Origin: Chitinispirillaceae bacterium
GTDB taxonomy: Bacteria > Fibrobacterota > Chitinivibrionia > Chitinivibrionales > Chitinispirillaceae
Reading direction: 5' to 3'
Assembly: GCA_016929415.1 (NCBI GenBank)
Contig: JAFGIW010000158.1
Coordinates: 1 to 64,000 of the forward strand
Length of the DNA stretch: 64,000 nucleotides
Within the stretch, counting starts at the first letter, position 1; every line of letters begins with the position of its first letter. Position numbers and translations under genes: made by a program. Positions 9,134-17,930 of the stretch are shown here, in pieces. The notes below the pieces were generated by a model. It did not search any database, was not told the DNA's origin, and worked only from the letters and a program-made list of their open reading frames with translations.

Positions 9134-9811
9134 ATGGGTATGACGAAACGAAAAGAAAAAGCAGCTCGAAAGATTCCTTCGCCGGTCGTTCGGCGTCTGG
9201 CAAAATATAGGACGTATGTAAACGACGTGGCTTTTCGGGGGCTTAAGTGGATAACATCGAAGGATCTTGCTGCGGATCTGGGGTTAACTAACGCTACGGT
9301 ACGAAGAGATATTTTTTATCTGAATTTCAGCGGGCATACAAATCGTGGCTACAGTATAGAAAATCTTGAACGAGTGCTTACCAGAGTGCTTGGTTTGCAT
9401 AAGGAGTGTGATATTGTGATCGTGGGCGCGGGCAATTTAGGACGCGCGCTAGCAATGCATGGCGATCTTGCACGGATGGGATTCAGAATACGCGGGATAT
9501 TCGATAGCGACAAAAAACTGAAAAGGAAAAAGGTTTCGGGATTGGTTATACAAAGCATGAACGCTCTGTCGGCAGTGGTGAAAAAATATGCTGTTAGTAT
9601 CGGTATTATCGCCGTGCCTTCCACGGCAGCGCAGCTTGTCGCCAATCAATTGGTGAAAGCGGGGGTGCGCGGCGTGCTCAATCTTGCGTGCGCTAATTTA
9701 AAGCTTCCGAAATCGGTTCATGTGGTTGAAGCGCGTATAGCGGCAGGGCTTTCGGAACTGTGCTGTTGTGTACAGATAGCTGCGGGGAGGGAATCCGCGG
9801 CACTGGCATAA
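9134..9811 (+). CDS. rex: Redox-sensing transcriptional repressor Rex
   Basis: A 225-residue NAD(H)-responsive repressor. The N-terminal winged helix (IPSPVVRRLAKYRTYV, ITSKDLAADLGLTNATVRRD) is followed by a Rossmann domain (CDIVIVGAGNLGRALAMH) and the Rex C-terminal region (VVEARIAAGLSELCCCVQ). Rex senses the NADH/NAD+ ratio and usually controls fermentation, hydrogenase or respiratory genes. Upstream extension gives a hydrophobic leader that is not part of the family, so I chose the ATG at 9134; an ATG at 9140 is also possible and neither has a strong ribosome site. It lies 50 bases before the energy-converting operon, which it probably regulates. Confidence 0.9.
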   Translation: MGMTKRKEKAARKIPSPVVRRLAKYRTYVNDVAFRGLKWITSKDLAADLGLTNATVRRDIFYLNFSGHTNRGYSIENLERVLTRVLGLHKECDIVIVGAGNLGRALAMHGDLARMGFRIRGIFDSDKKLKRKKVSGLVIQSMNALSAVVKKYAVSIGIIAVPSTAAQLVANQLVKAGVRGVLNLACANLKLPKSVHVVEARIAAGLSELCCCVQIAAGRESAALA

Positions 9812-9861
9812 TCAATGTGAATGGTGAGTAAAATTAATATAAAACAGGTTGTTTATTTATA

Positions 9862-10350
9862 ATGCGGAACTATCTTTACCTCTTTTGCCTGTTATTAGGC
9901 GTGTGGCTGTGTCTCAGTTCGAGCCTGCATACGCAGGAAGTGATTGCAGGGCTGATAGTCAGCTTTATCATATCGGTTTTATTTGGGCGGTGGTATGCAC
10001 GACTCGGCCTGCCGCCCATGAGCATAAAGAGGGCTTGGTATGTGTTGCTGTATGGTATAAAACTCGCGCTGGAAATAATTAAAGCCAATTTTGATGTTGC
10101 GTATCGCGTTCTGCATCCGGCGCTGCCGATAAAACCCGGCATCGTGGCTGTTAAAACGAATCTGAAGAGTGATATCGCAAAGTTTATACTGGCTAATTCA
10201 ATCACGCTTACGCCGGGAACGTTTACTGTGGATGTTATAGGCGACAGGCTTTTAATACACTGGATATATGTAGAATCGGAAAAACTGGAAGATGCGACAC
10301 AACGCATCAGCGAAAAATTCGAGAAATATTTGAGAGTTATTTTTGAATAA
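9862..10350 (+). CDS. mrpE: Na+/H+ antiporter-type subunit MrpE (MbhA/MbxA position)
   Basis: A 162-residue membrane protein of the MrpE/MnhE family. Two N-terminal hydrophobic helices (LYLFCLLLGVWLCL, VIAGLIVSFIISVLFG) are followed by the conserved AWYVLLYGIKLALEIIKAN and the cytoplasmic motif LANSITLTPGTFTVDV. It is the first gene of the membrane complex operon and corresponds to MbhA/MbxA of archaeal complexes. Its 3' end overlaps the ArsR-type regulator by 8 bases. Confidence 0.9.
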   Translation: MRNYLYLFCLLLGVWLCLSSSLHTQEVIAGLIVSFIISVLFGRWYARLGLPPMSIKRAWYVLLYGIKLALEIIKANFDVAYRVLHPALPIKPGIVAVKTNLKSDIAKFILANSITLTPGTFTVDVIGDRLLIHWIYVESEKLEDATQRISEKFEKYLRVIFE

Positions 10351-10621
10351 ACAAGCGGTACGGATACAAAAATTCTGTGAAATCTTGAAGGCGATGGGGC
10401 ACCCGTCACGAATAAGGATTCTGGAAGGCCTTCTGAAAAATGAGTGCAATGTTGCACAGATACAACAAAAACTTGGGCTGCCGCAGTCGACAATTTCGCA
10501 GCACCTTCGGCTGCTGCGAAATCATGGCATTATCCGTGCGCGGCAGGAAGGGGCAAAGAGGTGTTATCAGGTAATAGATGATCGAGTGAAAAAACTACTG
10601 CAGATGAGTGAGGAAAGGTGA
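10343..10621 (+). CDS. ArsR-family transcriptional regulator
   Basis: A 92-residue winged-helix protein. KAMGHPSRIRILEGLL, VAQIQQKLGLPQSTISQHLRLL and GIIRARQEGAKRCYQVID are the ArsR/SmtB helix-turn-helix and wing. The metal site ELCVCDL is absent; only one Cys remains (NECNVAQ), so it probably senses something other than arsenic-type metals. It begins with TTG inside the end of mrpE, an arrangement that favours coupled translation. A regulator between mrpE and mrpF is not part of known Mrp or Mbh operons. Confidence 0.85.
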   Translation: MNKQAVRIQKFCEILKAMGHPSRIRILEGLLKNECNVAQIQQKLGLPQSTISQHLRLLRNHGIIRARQEGAKRCYQVIDDRVKKLLQMSEER

Positions 10622-10667
10622 CATTTTTTTTGCCGTTATTTATCGTAATATTTAAATATAACAATAT

Positions 10668-10943
10668 ATGGATGGTTTGCACATGGCCGGTATGAGCAAA
10701 ATATTCTACTTGGTTTTTATCGGCGCGGGCATCGTTTTGTGCTTTATCAGAATGATTAAAGGCCAAACCGCGGCCGATAGAACAATGGCGCTGGATACGG
10801 TGACAACCGTCACGACGGCGCTGATTGTTGTTTTGGCGTTTATGCTTAAAAGAGCTATTTACCTTGATGTTGCTTTGGTGTATGCATTGTTGATGTTTAT
10901 CGGTTCGGTTGTAATCGCGCGATTTCTGGAAAGAGGACTCTGA
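10668..10943 (+). CDS. mrpF: Antiporter-type subunit MrpF (MbhB/MbxB)
   Basis: A 91-residue membrane protein with three predicted helices. FYLVFIGAGIVLCFIRMIKG, the signature GQTAADRTMALDTVTT and LDVALVYALLMFIGSV identify the MrpF/MnhF family. The ATG at 10668 and a later one at 10683 are both possible. Its stop overlaps the start of mrpG by one base (TGATG). Confidence 0.9.
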   Translation: MDGLHMAGMSKIFYLVFIGAGIVLCFIRMIKGQTAADRTMALDTVTTVTTALIVVLAFMLKRAIYLDVALVYALLMFIGSVVIARFLERGL

Positions 10944-11284
10944 TGCTGGCTGCTGGCGCAATCCTGACGGCAATCGGGGCACTTTTTCTGTTTGTGGGAA
11001 GTCTGGGTATTCTGCGGCTTCCCGATGTCTATAACCGGCTTCAGGCAGGAACAAAGTGCACGACTTTCGGCAGTTTTTTCTGCATTATAGGTGTCGGCAT
11101 TATGGAACCCGGCTGGTTCTGGAAATGCCTGATTATTGCGCTGTTTATCCTTTTGACAAATCCGATTTCAAATCATGCACTCGGACGGGCGGCGCTGAAA
11201 AGCGGCGTCCCGTTGTGTCCCAAAAATGTAGTGGATAAGAGCAAAGAGTTTAAAGAGTATCGGGAAAATCGGGAGGAGAAATAA
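10943..11284 (+). CDS. mrpG: Antiporter-type subunit MrpG (MbhC/MbxC)
   Basis: A 113-residue membrane protein of the MrpG/MnhG family. The motif GSLGILRLPDVYNRLQAGTK and the following helices with LTNPISNHALGRAA are diagnostic. It overlaps the genes on both sides by one base, so translation is probably coupled. It belongs to the membrane arm that drives cation exchange. Confidence 0.9.
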   Translation: MLAAGAILTAIGALFLFVGSLGILRLPDVYNRLQAGTKCTTFGSFFCIIGVGIMEPGWFWKCLIIALFILLTNPISNHALGRAALKSGVPLCPKNVVDKSKEFKEYRENREEK

Positions 11285-11541
11285 TGCTCGCGACTGTTCA
11301 GAATTGCATGGTTATCGCGCTTACCGTATTAATGCTGGCGGGCGCGGTGTGCGCCTGCATTTTTAAAGATCTTATCAGCGCTGTTATCGCAACCGCGTTT
11401 GTCAGCCTGCTGGCGGCGCTTTTTTTCTTTCTGCTGCATGCGCCTGATGTCGCAATGGCTGAAGCGTCTATCGGCGCGGCATTGACTACGGCAATTTTTG
11501 TAATAGCCATTAAAAAAACGGCGAGGTCGGAAGAAGAATGA
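11284..11541 (+). CDS. MbhD/MbxD-like membrane subunit (DUF4040 type)
   Basis: An 85-residue, three-helix membrane protein. DLISAVIATAFVSLLAALFF followed by APDVAMAEASIGAALTTAIF matches the MbhD family, which corresponds to a segment of the C-terminal part of MrpA. It overlaps mrpG by one base and the next gene by four. The family occurs only in Mrp-containing complexes. Confidence 0.88.
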   Translation: MLATVQNCMVIALTVLMLAGAVCACIFKDLISAVIATAFVSLLAALFFFLLHAPDVAMAEASIGAALTTAIFVIAIKKTARSEEE

Positions 11542-12233
11542 GATCGTTAATTGCAGTCATTCTGCTGGCGGTAATTGGGTTGGGACTGGCCTTGTGCCTT
11601 TCTGATATGCCGTTTGGCGCAAATCACATTGCAACTGCAGAGAAGGCAGGGAGGCATTATCTCGAGAAGGCGCCGCAGGAAACAGGCTCGGCCAATGTCG
11701 TAACCGCGGTGGTCGTCACCTATCGCGGATTTGATACGCTGGGTGAAGTGACAGTCCTTTTTATCGCTGCAATCGGGTTGGGAATGGTTCTGTACCGGCG
11801 TAAAAAGCAAGAAGGTAAACCGCCCCAGCCCGCCAGTTTCGTGTTGCAAACGGGATGCTGTTTTCTGTTTCCCCTTATTTTAATTCTCGGCGTGTATATT
11901 TTTCTTCACGGGCATCTGACACCCGGCGGCGGCTTCCAGGGCGGTGTTATTGTCGCGTCCGGCTTTTTGCTGGCATATATCGGCTGCGCAGACATGAAAA
12001 TTCGTCACCGGTGGTTCGAAGCTACCGAGTCGCTTGCGGGAAGCGCATTTGTAATCGCGGGCATGGCAGGCCTTGCAGCAGGCGGCAGTTTCCTTATGAA
12101 TTTTATGCCAAAGGGAAATTTTAATACGCTGTTCAGTGCCGGTATTATACCGATTATTTATATCGCTATAGGATTGAAGGTAGGCGCTGAACTGACCGGG
12201 TTAATTGCTAACCTCCTGGAGAGGGCCGAATGA
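11538..12233 (+). CDS. mrpB: MrpB-type subunit with MbhE-like N-terminal part
   Basis: A 231-residue membrane protein joining two segments. Residues 1-95 match MbhE, the end of MrpA (VTYRGFDTLGEVTVLFIAAIGL split over two helices). Residues 100-231 match MrpB/MnhB (LGVYIFLHGHLTPGGGFQGG, then KVGAELTGLIANLL). Mbh complexes encode these as two genes and Mbx-type operons as one, so the fused form favours an Mbx-like assignment. It shares ATGA overlaps with both neighbours. Confidence 0.85.
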   Translation: MRSLIAVILLAVIGLGLALCLSDMPFGANHIATAEKAGRHYLEKAPQETGSANVVTAVVVTYRGFDTLGEVTVLFIAAIGLGMVLYRRKKQEGKPPQPASFVLQTGCCFLFPLILILGVYIFLHGHLTPGGGFQGGVIVASGFLLAYIGCADMKIRHRWFEATESLAGSAFVIAGMAGLAAGGSFLMNFMPKGNFNTLFSAGIIPIIYIAIGLKVGAELTGLIANLLERAE

Positions 12234-12589
12234 GCTTTTTATTCGAAAATTCATATTACATTGCCGCCGTGGGCCTTATCCTTATCGGCCTGTATATCAT
12301 GGCGGCAAAGAAAAACCTTATTAAAGTGATTATCGGGCTGAGTTTTTTCGAGACGGGAATCAATGTGTTGCTGATTGCCGCAGGCTATATACGCGGGGGA
12401 AGCGCACCGATATTTTCGCATCCCGATATGCAAGCCGGCAAGATGGTTGATCCCACACCGCAGGCGCTGGTGTTGACAGCGATTGTTATTGGTGTGGCAG
12501 TCCTTGCCCTGGCGCTTTCGTTGGCGGTGCGGCTCTACGAACATCATGGAACGCTTAATCTCCGCAAGATCAGGGAGCTTAAATGGTAA
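12230..12589 (+). CDS. mrpC: Antiporter-type subunit MrpC (NuoK-like)
   Basis: A 119-residue NuoK/MrpC-family membrane protein with three helices. LIGLYIMAAKKNLIKVIIGL and DPTPQALVLTAIVIGVAVLA are family hallmarks, including the loop before the last helix. It overlaps mrpB by four bases and mrpD by seven. Confidence 0.9.
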   Translation: MSFLFENSYYIAAVGLILIGLYIMAAKKNLIKVIIGLSFFETGINVLLIAAGYIRGGSAPIFSHPDMQAGKMVDPTPQALVLTAIVIGVAVLALALSLAVRLYEHHGTLNLRKIRELKW

Positions 12590-14073
12590 ATCCCGTGCTT
12601 CTGCTTGCAGTGCCCCTGGGGCTGGCTTTTTTGACGCCGCTGTTGGCTTTCATATCCGACAGAATCGCCAGGTATGTCCCGGTTGCGGGAATGTTGTTCA
12701 ATTGTGTCGTTTCCGTTTCGCTTATCCCGTCTGTTCTCAATAGGCCGATTATCGTTCAGACCGGCGGTTTTGCTCCGCCATTCGGCATTAATCTGGTTGC
12801 AGGTCCGCTTGGCATTACGCTTGCTGCCGTTATTGCACTGGTGGGCCTTGCCGTATCGGTTTACGGCCTTGCGTATGTCAAAGAGGGTGCAACGGTTAAG
12901 TACCATGTTCTGTATCTGCTGTTGCTCACCGGCGCCACGGGAGTTGTACTGACAGGCGATATTTTTAATCTGTTTGTTTTTTACGAAATTCTCTGCATAT
13001 CGTCATACGCGCTGGTGGCCTATTCCGGCGACAAAAACGGCGTGGAAGCAGCGGTAAAATACCTGATTCAGGGATCGATAGGCAGTGGACTGGCCCTTAT
13101 TGGAATAGCAATTCTGTATGGCGTATTCGGGACGCTGAACATGGCCGATATTGCCCGCAATATCGGTTCAACAGGTATTTTAAATACAACCCTTTTTATC
13201 GCGCTTGCGTTTATGGTCGCGGGCTTTGGTGTTGAAGCGGCGGTGTTTCCGCTTAATGCATGGCTTCCCGATGCGCATTCATCGGCGCCGGCGCCAATCA
13301 GCGCAATCCTGTCGGGCATTGCGATAAAAGTGGGTATATATGTGGTTGTGCGAATTGTTTTTACCGTATTCGGCGCGCCCAGCATGTTTATGCTGCTGGT
13401 TGTTATCGGCGTGGTGACGCTGCTCATTGGAGAAATGTCGGCTTTCAGTCAGAACAATATTAAACGAATGCTTGCCTATTCGAGTGTGGGCCAGGTCGGG
13501 CTGATCGTTTTCGCATTGGGAATGGCAACCACCGGCGGCATATCGGGAGGGCTGTTTCAAATCATCAGCCATGCCCTTGCCAAGTCGCTTCTTTTTCTAG
13601 CAACCGGCTATATGATTTATCGCAGCGGCTCTATGGAAATTTCATCGTTGCAGGGAATGGGCAAGCGGATGCCGCTGACATGTTGTGCTTTTACAATCGG
13701 GGCGTTTTCGCTTGTCGGGCTTCCGCCGTTTGCAGGCTTTCCCGGCAAGTTCATGATCGTGCGCGCAGCGATTGCGCAGCAGCAGCACCTGTTCACATTC
13801 CTTATTGCGCTTGTTCTATTTGGGACGATTATCGAGGCCTGCTATTTCTTTCGCATTGTGCAGGCGGCGTATTTCACCGGCCCGCGTGAAGAGCCCGACG
13901 CGGGAAAGCAGCGCCGCGAAGAAGCGCCGCTGTTTGCACTGGCGCCAATGCTGGGTCTTCTCGTTTTTATTATAGCGCTTGGCGTCTATCCGGAGCCGGT
14001 AATAAGGCTGCTCGATTCATGCGCCGCGGAGCTTCTGAACCGTTTTGATTACATCAAGGGGGTTTTGGGTTGA
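12583..14073 (+). CDS. mrpD: Proton-conducting antiporter-like subunit MrpD (MbhH/MbxH)
   Basis: A 496-residue subunit with about 14 membrane helices, of the NuoL/M/N-MrpA/D family. LTGDIFNLFVFYEILCIS contains the conserved Glu, FPLNAWLPDAHSSAPAPISA is the antiporter signature, and NIKRMLAYSSVGQVGLIVFA carries the lysine helix. The family moves H+ or Na+ across the membrane. The MrpD-type sequence and its position after mrpC equal MbhH/MbxH. Confidence 0.93.
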   Translation: MVNPVLLLAVPLGLAFLTPLLAFISDRIARYVPVAGMLFNCVVSVSLIPSVLNRPIIVQTGGFAPPFGINLVAGPLGITLAAVIALVGLAVSVYGLAYVKEGATVKYHVLYLLLLTGATGVVLTGDIFNLFVFYEILCISSYALVAYSGDKNGVEAAVKYLIQGSIGSGLALIGIAILYGVFGTLNMADIARNIGSTGILNTTLFIALAFMVAGFGVEAAVFPLNAWLPDAHSSAPAPISAILSGIAIKVGIYVVVRIVFTVFGAPSMFMLLVVIGVVTLLIGEMSAFSQNNIKRMLAYSSVGQVGLIVFALGMATTGGISGGLFQIISHALAKSLLFLATGYMIYRSGSMEISSLQGMGKRMPLTCCAFTIGAFSLVGLPPFAGFPGKFMIVRAAIAQQQHLFTFLIALVLFGTIIEACYFFRIVQAAYFTGPREEPDAGKQRREEAPLFALAPMLGLLVFIIALGVYPEPVIRLLDSCAAELLNRFDYIKGVLG

Positions 14074-15923
14074 GCGTGCAGATTATTCTTTTAACGTCTT
14101 TTGGCGGGGCCTTTGCGACATATCTGCTTGCAAAGATTTCCTCGCGCCTCCGCGATGTATGCGCGGTAATCGTGTCCGGCCTGCTTGTTGTTTTCGTAGC
14201 CCTGCTCTATAACAAAACCCCTGCCGCAACGCTTATCCCCTCTTTTGTCGGCGCGCCCCTTACAGTGCGCCTGAATATGCTTTCGTGGTTTTTCGCAATT
14301 GCCATTGTGGTAGTGGGATTTCTTTCGATTGTTTTTTCTTTCAGCTACATCAAAGGAAAAGAGAGAGCGGATTTTTACTACCTCATGATGCTGCTGGTCA
14401 ACGCCGGTATGATCGGAATCGTCCTCTCGGCTGATCTGCTCACTTTCTATATTTTCTGGGAAATCATGTCATGGGGTGCTTTTCTGCTTATTAGCTATAA
14501 CCGCGGTCCAGCCCTACGCGCCGGCATGAAATACATAGTCATGTCTGTTATCGGATCCGTGGTCATGCTCGCCGGCATATTGTCGCTCTATGCTGTCTAT
14601 GAAACCTTCGTATTTTCCGAACTGGCCGGCCGAATAGCTTCTGCTTCGCCCGCTTACTCGCTTGCTTGCGCGAGCATGTTATGCATAGCGTTCGCAATTA
14701 AAAATGCTGTCGTTCCACTGCATACGTGGTTGCCTGATGCTCATTCGGAAGCTCCTGCTCCATTCAGTGCGGTGCTTTCGGGAATACTCATTAAAATGGG
14801 CACATATGGATTAATCCTTGTTCTTTATCTTTTTGTAGGGGTGAAGTTATTTATTTCGCCGACGTATGTATGGCGAGGCTTTCGCTTTGTGCTTCTTGTA
14901 TTGGCAAGCATAACAATCCTTGTTCCTTCATTTATTGCCGTTATGCAGAATGATGCAAAGAAAGTTCTGGCATGGTCCAGCATTGCCCAGGCGGGATACA
15001 TAATTCTGGGAATAACGTTTGGAACCACTCTGGGATTTGCGGCAGGTATGTTTCACTTTTTGAATCACGCGACATTTAAAGCCTTGTTGTTCTTTGGAAT
15101 AGGCGCGGTTGAGTATCGCACGAAAACAAGAGATTTGAATTCTTTGGGAGGATTGCTCAAGAGAATGCCCATCACTTTTATTGCGGTATTGGTCGGCACA
15201 TGCGGGTTGATTGGAATACCCTTGACAAATGGGTTTGTCTCAAAGTGGCTCTTATATAAAACATTGATACTGGAAGGTTCTCCATTTCTTGCCTTCATTG
15301 CCCTTATAGGTACATGGGGGACAATATTGTATGGATATAAGCTGCTTCATCACGTATTCCTCGGTCAGTTGCCGGAAAAATACAAGAATGTAAGAAAAGC
15401 CCCTGCAAGCATGCAATTTGTCTTGATTATTCTTTCTCTGGCAGTTGTAGTTCTCGGAATCCTGCCGGGCATTCCCCTTAAACTTATTAATACGATTGCG
15501 GTCTCCATGGGAATGGACTCTATGAATATAAACATTTTCGGTATTGCCTCAGAAACCGGAGCGCTCAATACCGTAAATATATTGTCCGTCCTCGCCGCCG
15601 CAGGTATTGTAGTGTGGATTATATTAAAGGCCTCGAAAAAATCGACCAGGATTTCTCAGGAGGACAATTACGCTGCCGGCGCGGCAATACCGGCCGAGCG
15701 ATACAGCTATACGGTGGACTTTTATAATCCGCTGTATCGAATGATTCGCCGGTATCTGAGAGATATTTTCGATGAGTTTTACTACTGGATTGCCGGTCGC
15801 GTGCAGGCTTTCAGTGACATGGTGCGGCGGTTGTATGTTGGCGATGTGGGCTGCTACGCGATGTATATCCTTTTATTTCTATCGGCGCTTATATTATCGC
15901 AGGTATGGTGGAGAGTATGGTAG
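14070..15923 (+). CDS. Second antiporter-like subunit (MbxH'-type, NuoL/HyfB-like)
   Basis: A 617-residue membrane protein of the same superfamily as MrpD but only distantly related. SADLLTFYIFWEIMSWGAF, VVPLHTWLPDAHSEAPAPFS and DAKKVLAWSSIAQAGYIILG carry the conserved Glu and Lys. A C-terminal extension of about 120 residues ends in a last helix, as in NuoL/HyfB-type proteins. It probably starts with TTG at 14070, overlapping the mrpD stop, with AAGGGGG upstream; a GTG at 14076 is possible. Two such subunits in tandem followed by the NuoH-like gene is the Mbx (H, H') order, not the hydrogenase Mbh order. Confidence 0.9.
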   Translation: MSVQIILLTSFGGAFATYLLAKISSRLRDVCAVIVSGLLVVFVALLYNKTPAATLIPSFVGAPLTVRLNMLSWFFAIAIVVVGFLSIVFSFSYIKGKERADFYYLMMLLVNAGMIGIVLSADLLTFYIFWEIMSWGAFLLISYNRGPALRAGMKYIVMSVIGSVVMLAGILSLYAVYETFVFSELAGRIASASPAYSLACASMLCIAFAIKNAVVPLHTWLPDAHSEAPAPFSAVLSGILIKMGTYGLILVLYLFVGVKLFISPTYVWRGFRFVLLVLASITILVPSFIAVMQNDAKKVLAWSSIAQAGYIILGITFGTTLGFAAGMFHFLNHATFKALLFFGIGAVEYRTKTRDLNSLGGLLKRMPITFIAVLVGTCGLIGIPLTNGFVSKWLLYKTLILEGSPFLAFIALIGTWGTILYGYKLLHHVFLGQLPEKYKNVRKAPASMQFVLIILSLAVVVLGILPGIPLKLINTIAVSMGMDSMNINIFGIASETGALNTVNILSVLAAAGIVVWIILKASKKSTRISQEDNYAAGAAIPAERYSYTVDFYNPLYRMIRRYLRDIFDEFYYWIAGRVQAFSDMVRRLYVGDVGCYAMYILLFLSALILSQVWWRVW

Positions 15924-16810
15924 CAACAGTTGCGCAATGTGTTTTATTGCCGGTTCTTGGCATTGTCATCGGCCTGTTTTTTCTTGGTCTCTACCGAAAA
16001 ATAATGGCGCGACTGCACTGGCGCTACGGTCCTCCACTGATACAACCTGTTATCGATATTTTAAGACTGTTTTTCCAGGGGGGAATGTCGCATGGCGCCG
16101 TGTTCGATTTCGGCTTGGTTCTTTCTCTGGCCGGTGCTATGGCGATCATTCTTTTCATACCGTTCGCGCAGTGGTGTCCGTTGCAAGGATCGGGAGGAAT
16201 GCTGGTTATTCTTTACCTCATGCTTCTTATGCCGCTGGGAACGGCATTGAGCGGCGGCGAAGCGGCCAATCCCAATGCGAGTATCGGCATTTCACGCAAG
16301 CTTATCCTGGCGCTTGGATACGAAGTGCCGCTTCTGCTTATCCTGTTGTCGGTCATGTCGTATTATTCGACAATTTCTATTGTCGACATAGTGCGCGGGC
16401 AGCAGGCGTCGGTCTGGGCACTGTTCTCGTGGCCGCTGGCTCTTCCTGGTATTGCCTATATTCTGATTCTGCCTGCGGTTCTCGGCGTCCGGCCGTTTGA
16501 TACCACAACCGCGCCTCAGGAAATTTCTTCCGGCCCTCTTGTCGAGTACGGAGGAAAGTACCTGGCGTTCGAGCATATTATCCATGCACTCAGCCTGTTT
16601 TTGGGAATATCGCTGTTCGTAAACCTGTTTCTGGGCGGGGCTGCAAATCCGATAGTCTTTTTTGTGAAAATACTTGTAGTATTCGTCGCATGTGTTTGTA
16701 TAAATGCGGTCTTTCCGCGTTTACGTATCGAGCAGGCAGTTTCGTATTTATGGAAATGGCCCACAGCGATTGCGTTTCTGGGGTTGGTTGTTGTATCGCT
16801 TGTTAAATAA
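15905..16810 (+). CDS. NuoH/MbxM-like membrane anchor subunit
   Basis: A 301-residue membrane protein of the respiratory-chain subunit 1 (NuoH, EchB, MbhM) family with about eight helices. GLYRKIMARLHWRYGPPLIQ and the acidic loop RPFDTTTAPQEISSGPLVEYGGKYLAFEHI are characteristic; the glutamates of the loop belong to the quinone-site/E-channel region in complex I. It overlaps the previous gene by 19 bases. It links the membrane arm to the peripheral electron-transfer subunits encoded next. Confidence 0.9.
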   Translation: MVESMVATVAQCVLLPVLGIVIGLFFLGLYRKIMARLHWRYGPPLIQPVIDILRLFFQGGMSHGAVFDFGLVLSLAGAMAIILFIPFAQWCPLQGSGGMLVILYLMLLMPLGTALSGGEAANPNASIGISRKLILALGYEVPLLLILLSVMSYYSTISIVDIVRGQQASVWALFSWPLALPGIAYILILPAVLGVRPFDTTTAPQEISSGPLVEYGGKYLAFEHIIHALSLFLGISLFVNLFLGGAANPIVFFVKILVVFVACVCINAVFPRLRIEQAVSYLWKWPTAIAFLGLVVVSLVK

Positions 16811-16845
16811 CCGGAATCCGTGGCGCTGTGTAGAGGAATAGAATA

Positions 16846-17418
16846 ATGGACAGAAACAAAATTGGAAAATGGCTGAAACAGCCGGCGAAAATGGCGAACA
16901 AATACTCGCTCAACGCCGTATATTTCTGCACGGGATGTGGTATCATAGAAATCCCTCCGGTGATCACCGCACGGTGGGACGCGGAAAGGTTCGGCATAAT
17001 ACCTGTGGCAACGCCGCGCCAGGGCAATTTGTTCATGATTACCGGCTATGTATCGCTTAAAACATTGCGCGCCATCATACGAACATACGAACAGATGCCC
17101 GATCCGAAATACACGGTTGGGTTCGGCTCATGCCCTATAAATGGCGGCATGTACTGGGATTCATATAATACCATAAAGCATCTGGACAGATATATTCCCG
17201 TGGATGGGTGGATTGCGGGATGCATGCCCCGGCCCGAGGCCGTCTTCATCGGCGTTACGCATCTATGGACACTGATCGAAAAGGATATGGCCAATGGCTA
17301 TCTACGCTACCGCGAGCACTACGATCAATACAGGGGCAACCAGGAAAAGCTTCTCGGCAAACTCGACTGGCCGCCACTTTATGCGACAGGCATTGCGCAA
17401 AAGGAGATAGCAGCGTGA
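16846..17418 (+). CDS. NuoB/MbxJ-like small subunit with one [4Fe-4S] cluster
   Basis: A 190-residue iron-sulfur subunit. Four cysteines are placed as in the proximal cluster of group 4 complexes: Cys28 and Cys31 (YFCTGCGIIEIPP), Cys96 (GFGSCPINGGMYWDSY) and Cys126 (GWIAGCMPRPEA). The first pair is CxxC, as in hydrogenase small subunits and Mbx, not the tandem CC of complex I. It should transfer electrons between the ferredoxin-like subunit and the large subunit. It overlaps the NuoC-like gene by four bases. Confidence 0.9.
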   Translation: MDRNKIGKWLKQPAKMANKYSLNAVYFCTGCGIIEIPPVITARWDAERFGIIPVATPRQGNLFMITGYVSLKTLRAIIRTYEQMPDPKYTVGFGSCPINGGMYWDSYNTIKHLDRYIPVDGWIAGCMPRPEAVFIGVTHLWTLIEKDMANGYLRYREHYDQYRGNQEKLLGKLDWPPLYATGIAQKEIAA

Positions 17419-17930
17419 ATGAGGGATTAAAAGAAAAACTGGAGAAAGCATTCCCGCATGCCGCAATTACCAGCATGCGCGATACCGATTACGTGGTAAC
17501 CGCCGATAAAGAAAGCGTGCTGTCTTTGCTTGCGTATGTTAAAGATGCCGGCTTCGATCACCTGACATTGATTTCCTGCGTGGATTGGATAGATGAAGGG
17601 GAATTCGAACTCGTGTATATACTCAGCCCGTATATGAAAGATAACGAGCAGATAAGCGGAAACGAGAAAATAAACCTGATTCTGAAAACCAGAATCGCGC
17701 GGGGTAATCCGGCATTTCAGACGGTTACCCATATTTTCGAAAATGCGGAGCCGTATGAAAGGGAATTACACGAGCTGTTCGGCGTGCATTTCGAAGGACA
17801 TAAACGGCTCATTCCTCTTTTCCTGGAAAGGGCATACGACATTCCGCCATTTCGCAAGGATTTTGATACCCGGCGGTATGTAAAAGAGGTTTTCGATAAC
17901 ATTCCAGCAATTCAGGATATAAAAGCATGA
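17415..17930 (+). CDS. NuoC/MbxK-like subunit
   Basis: A 171-residue protein of the 30-kDa subunit family (NuoC, EchD, MbhK). HLTLISCVDWIDEGEFELVY and the signature YERELHELFGVHFEGH followed by LIPLFLERAYDIPPFRKDF are diagnostic. The start is GTG at 17415, overlapping the previous stop (GTGA) with AAGGAG 8 bases upstream; the frame is open further upstream but that part is not conserved. The subunit is structural and holds no cofactor. Confidence 0.88.
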   Translation: MNEGLKEKLEKAFPHAAITSMRDTDYVVTADKESVLSLLAYVKDAGFDHLTLISCVDWIDEGEFELVYILSPYMKDNEQISGNEKINLILKTRIARGNPAFQTVTHIFENAEPYERELHELFGVHFEGHKRLIPLFLERAYDIPPFRKDFDTRRYVKEVFDNIPAIQDIKA

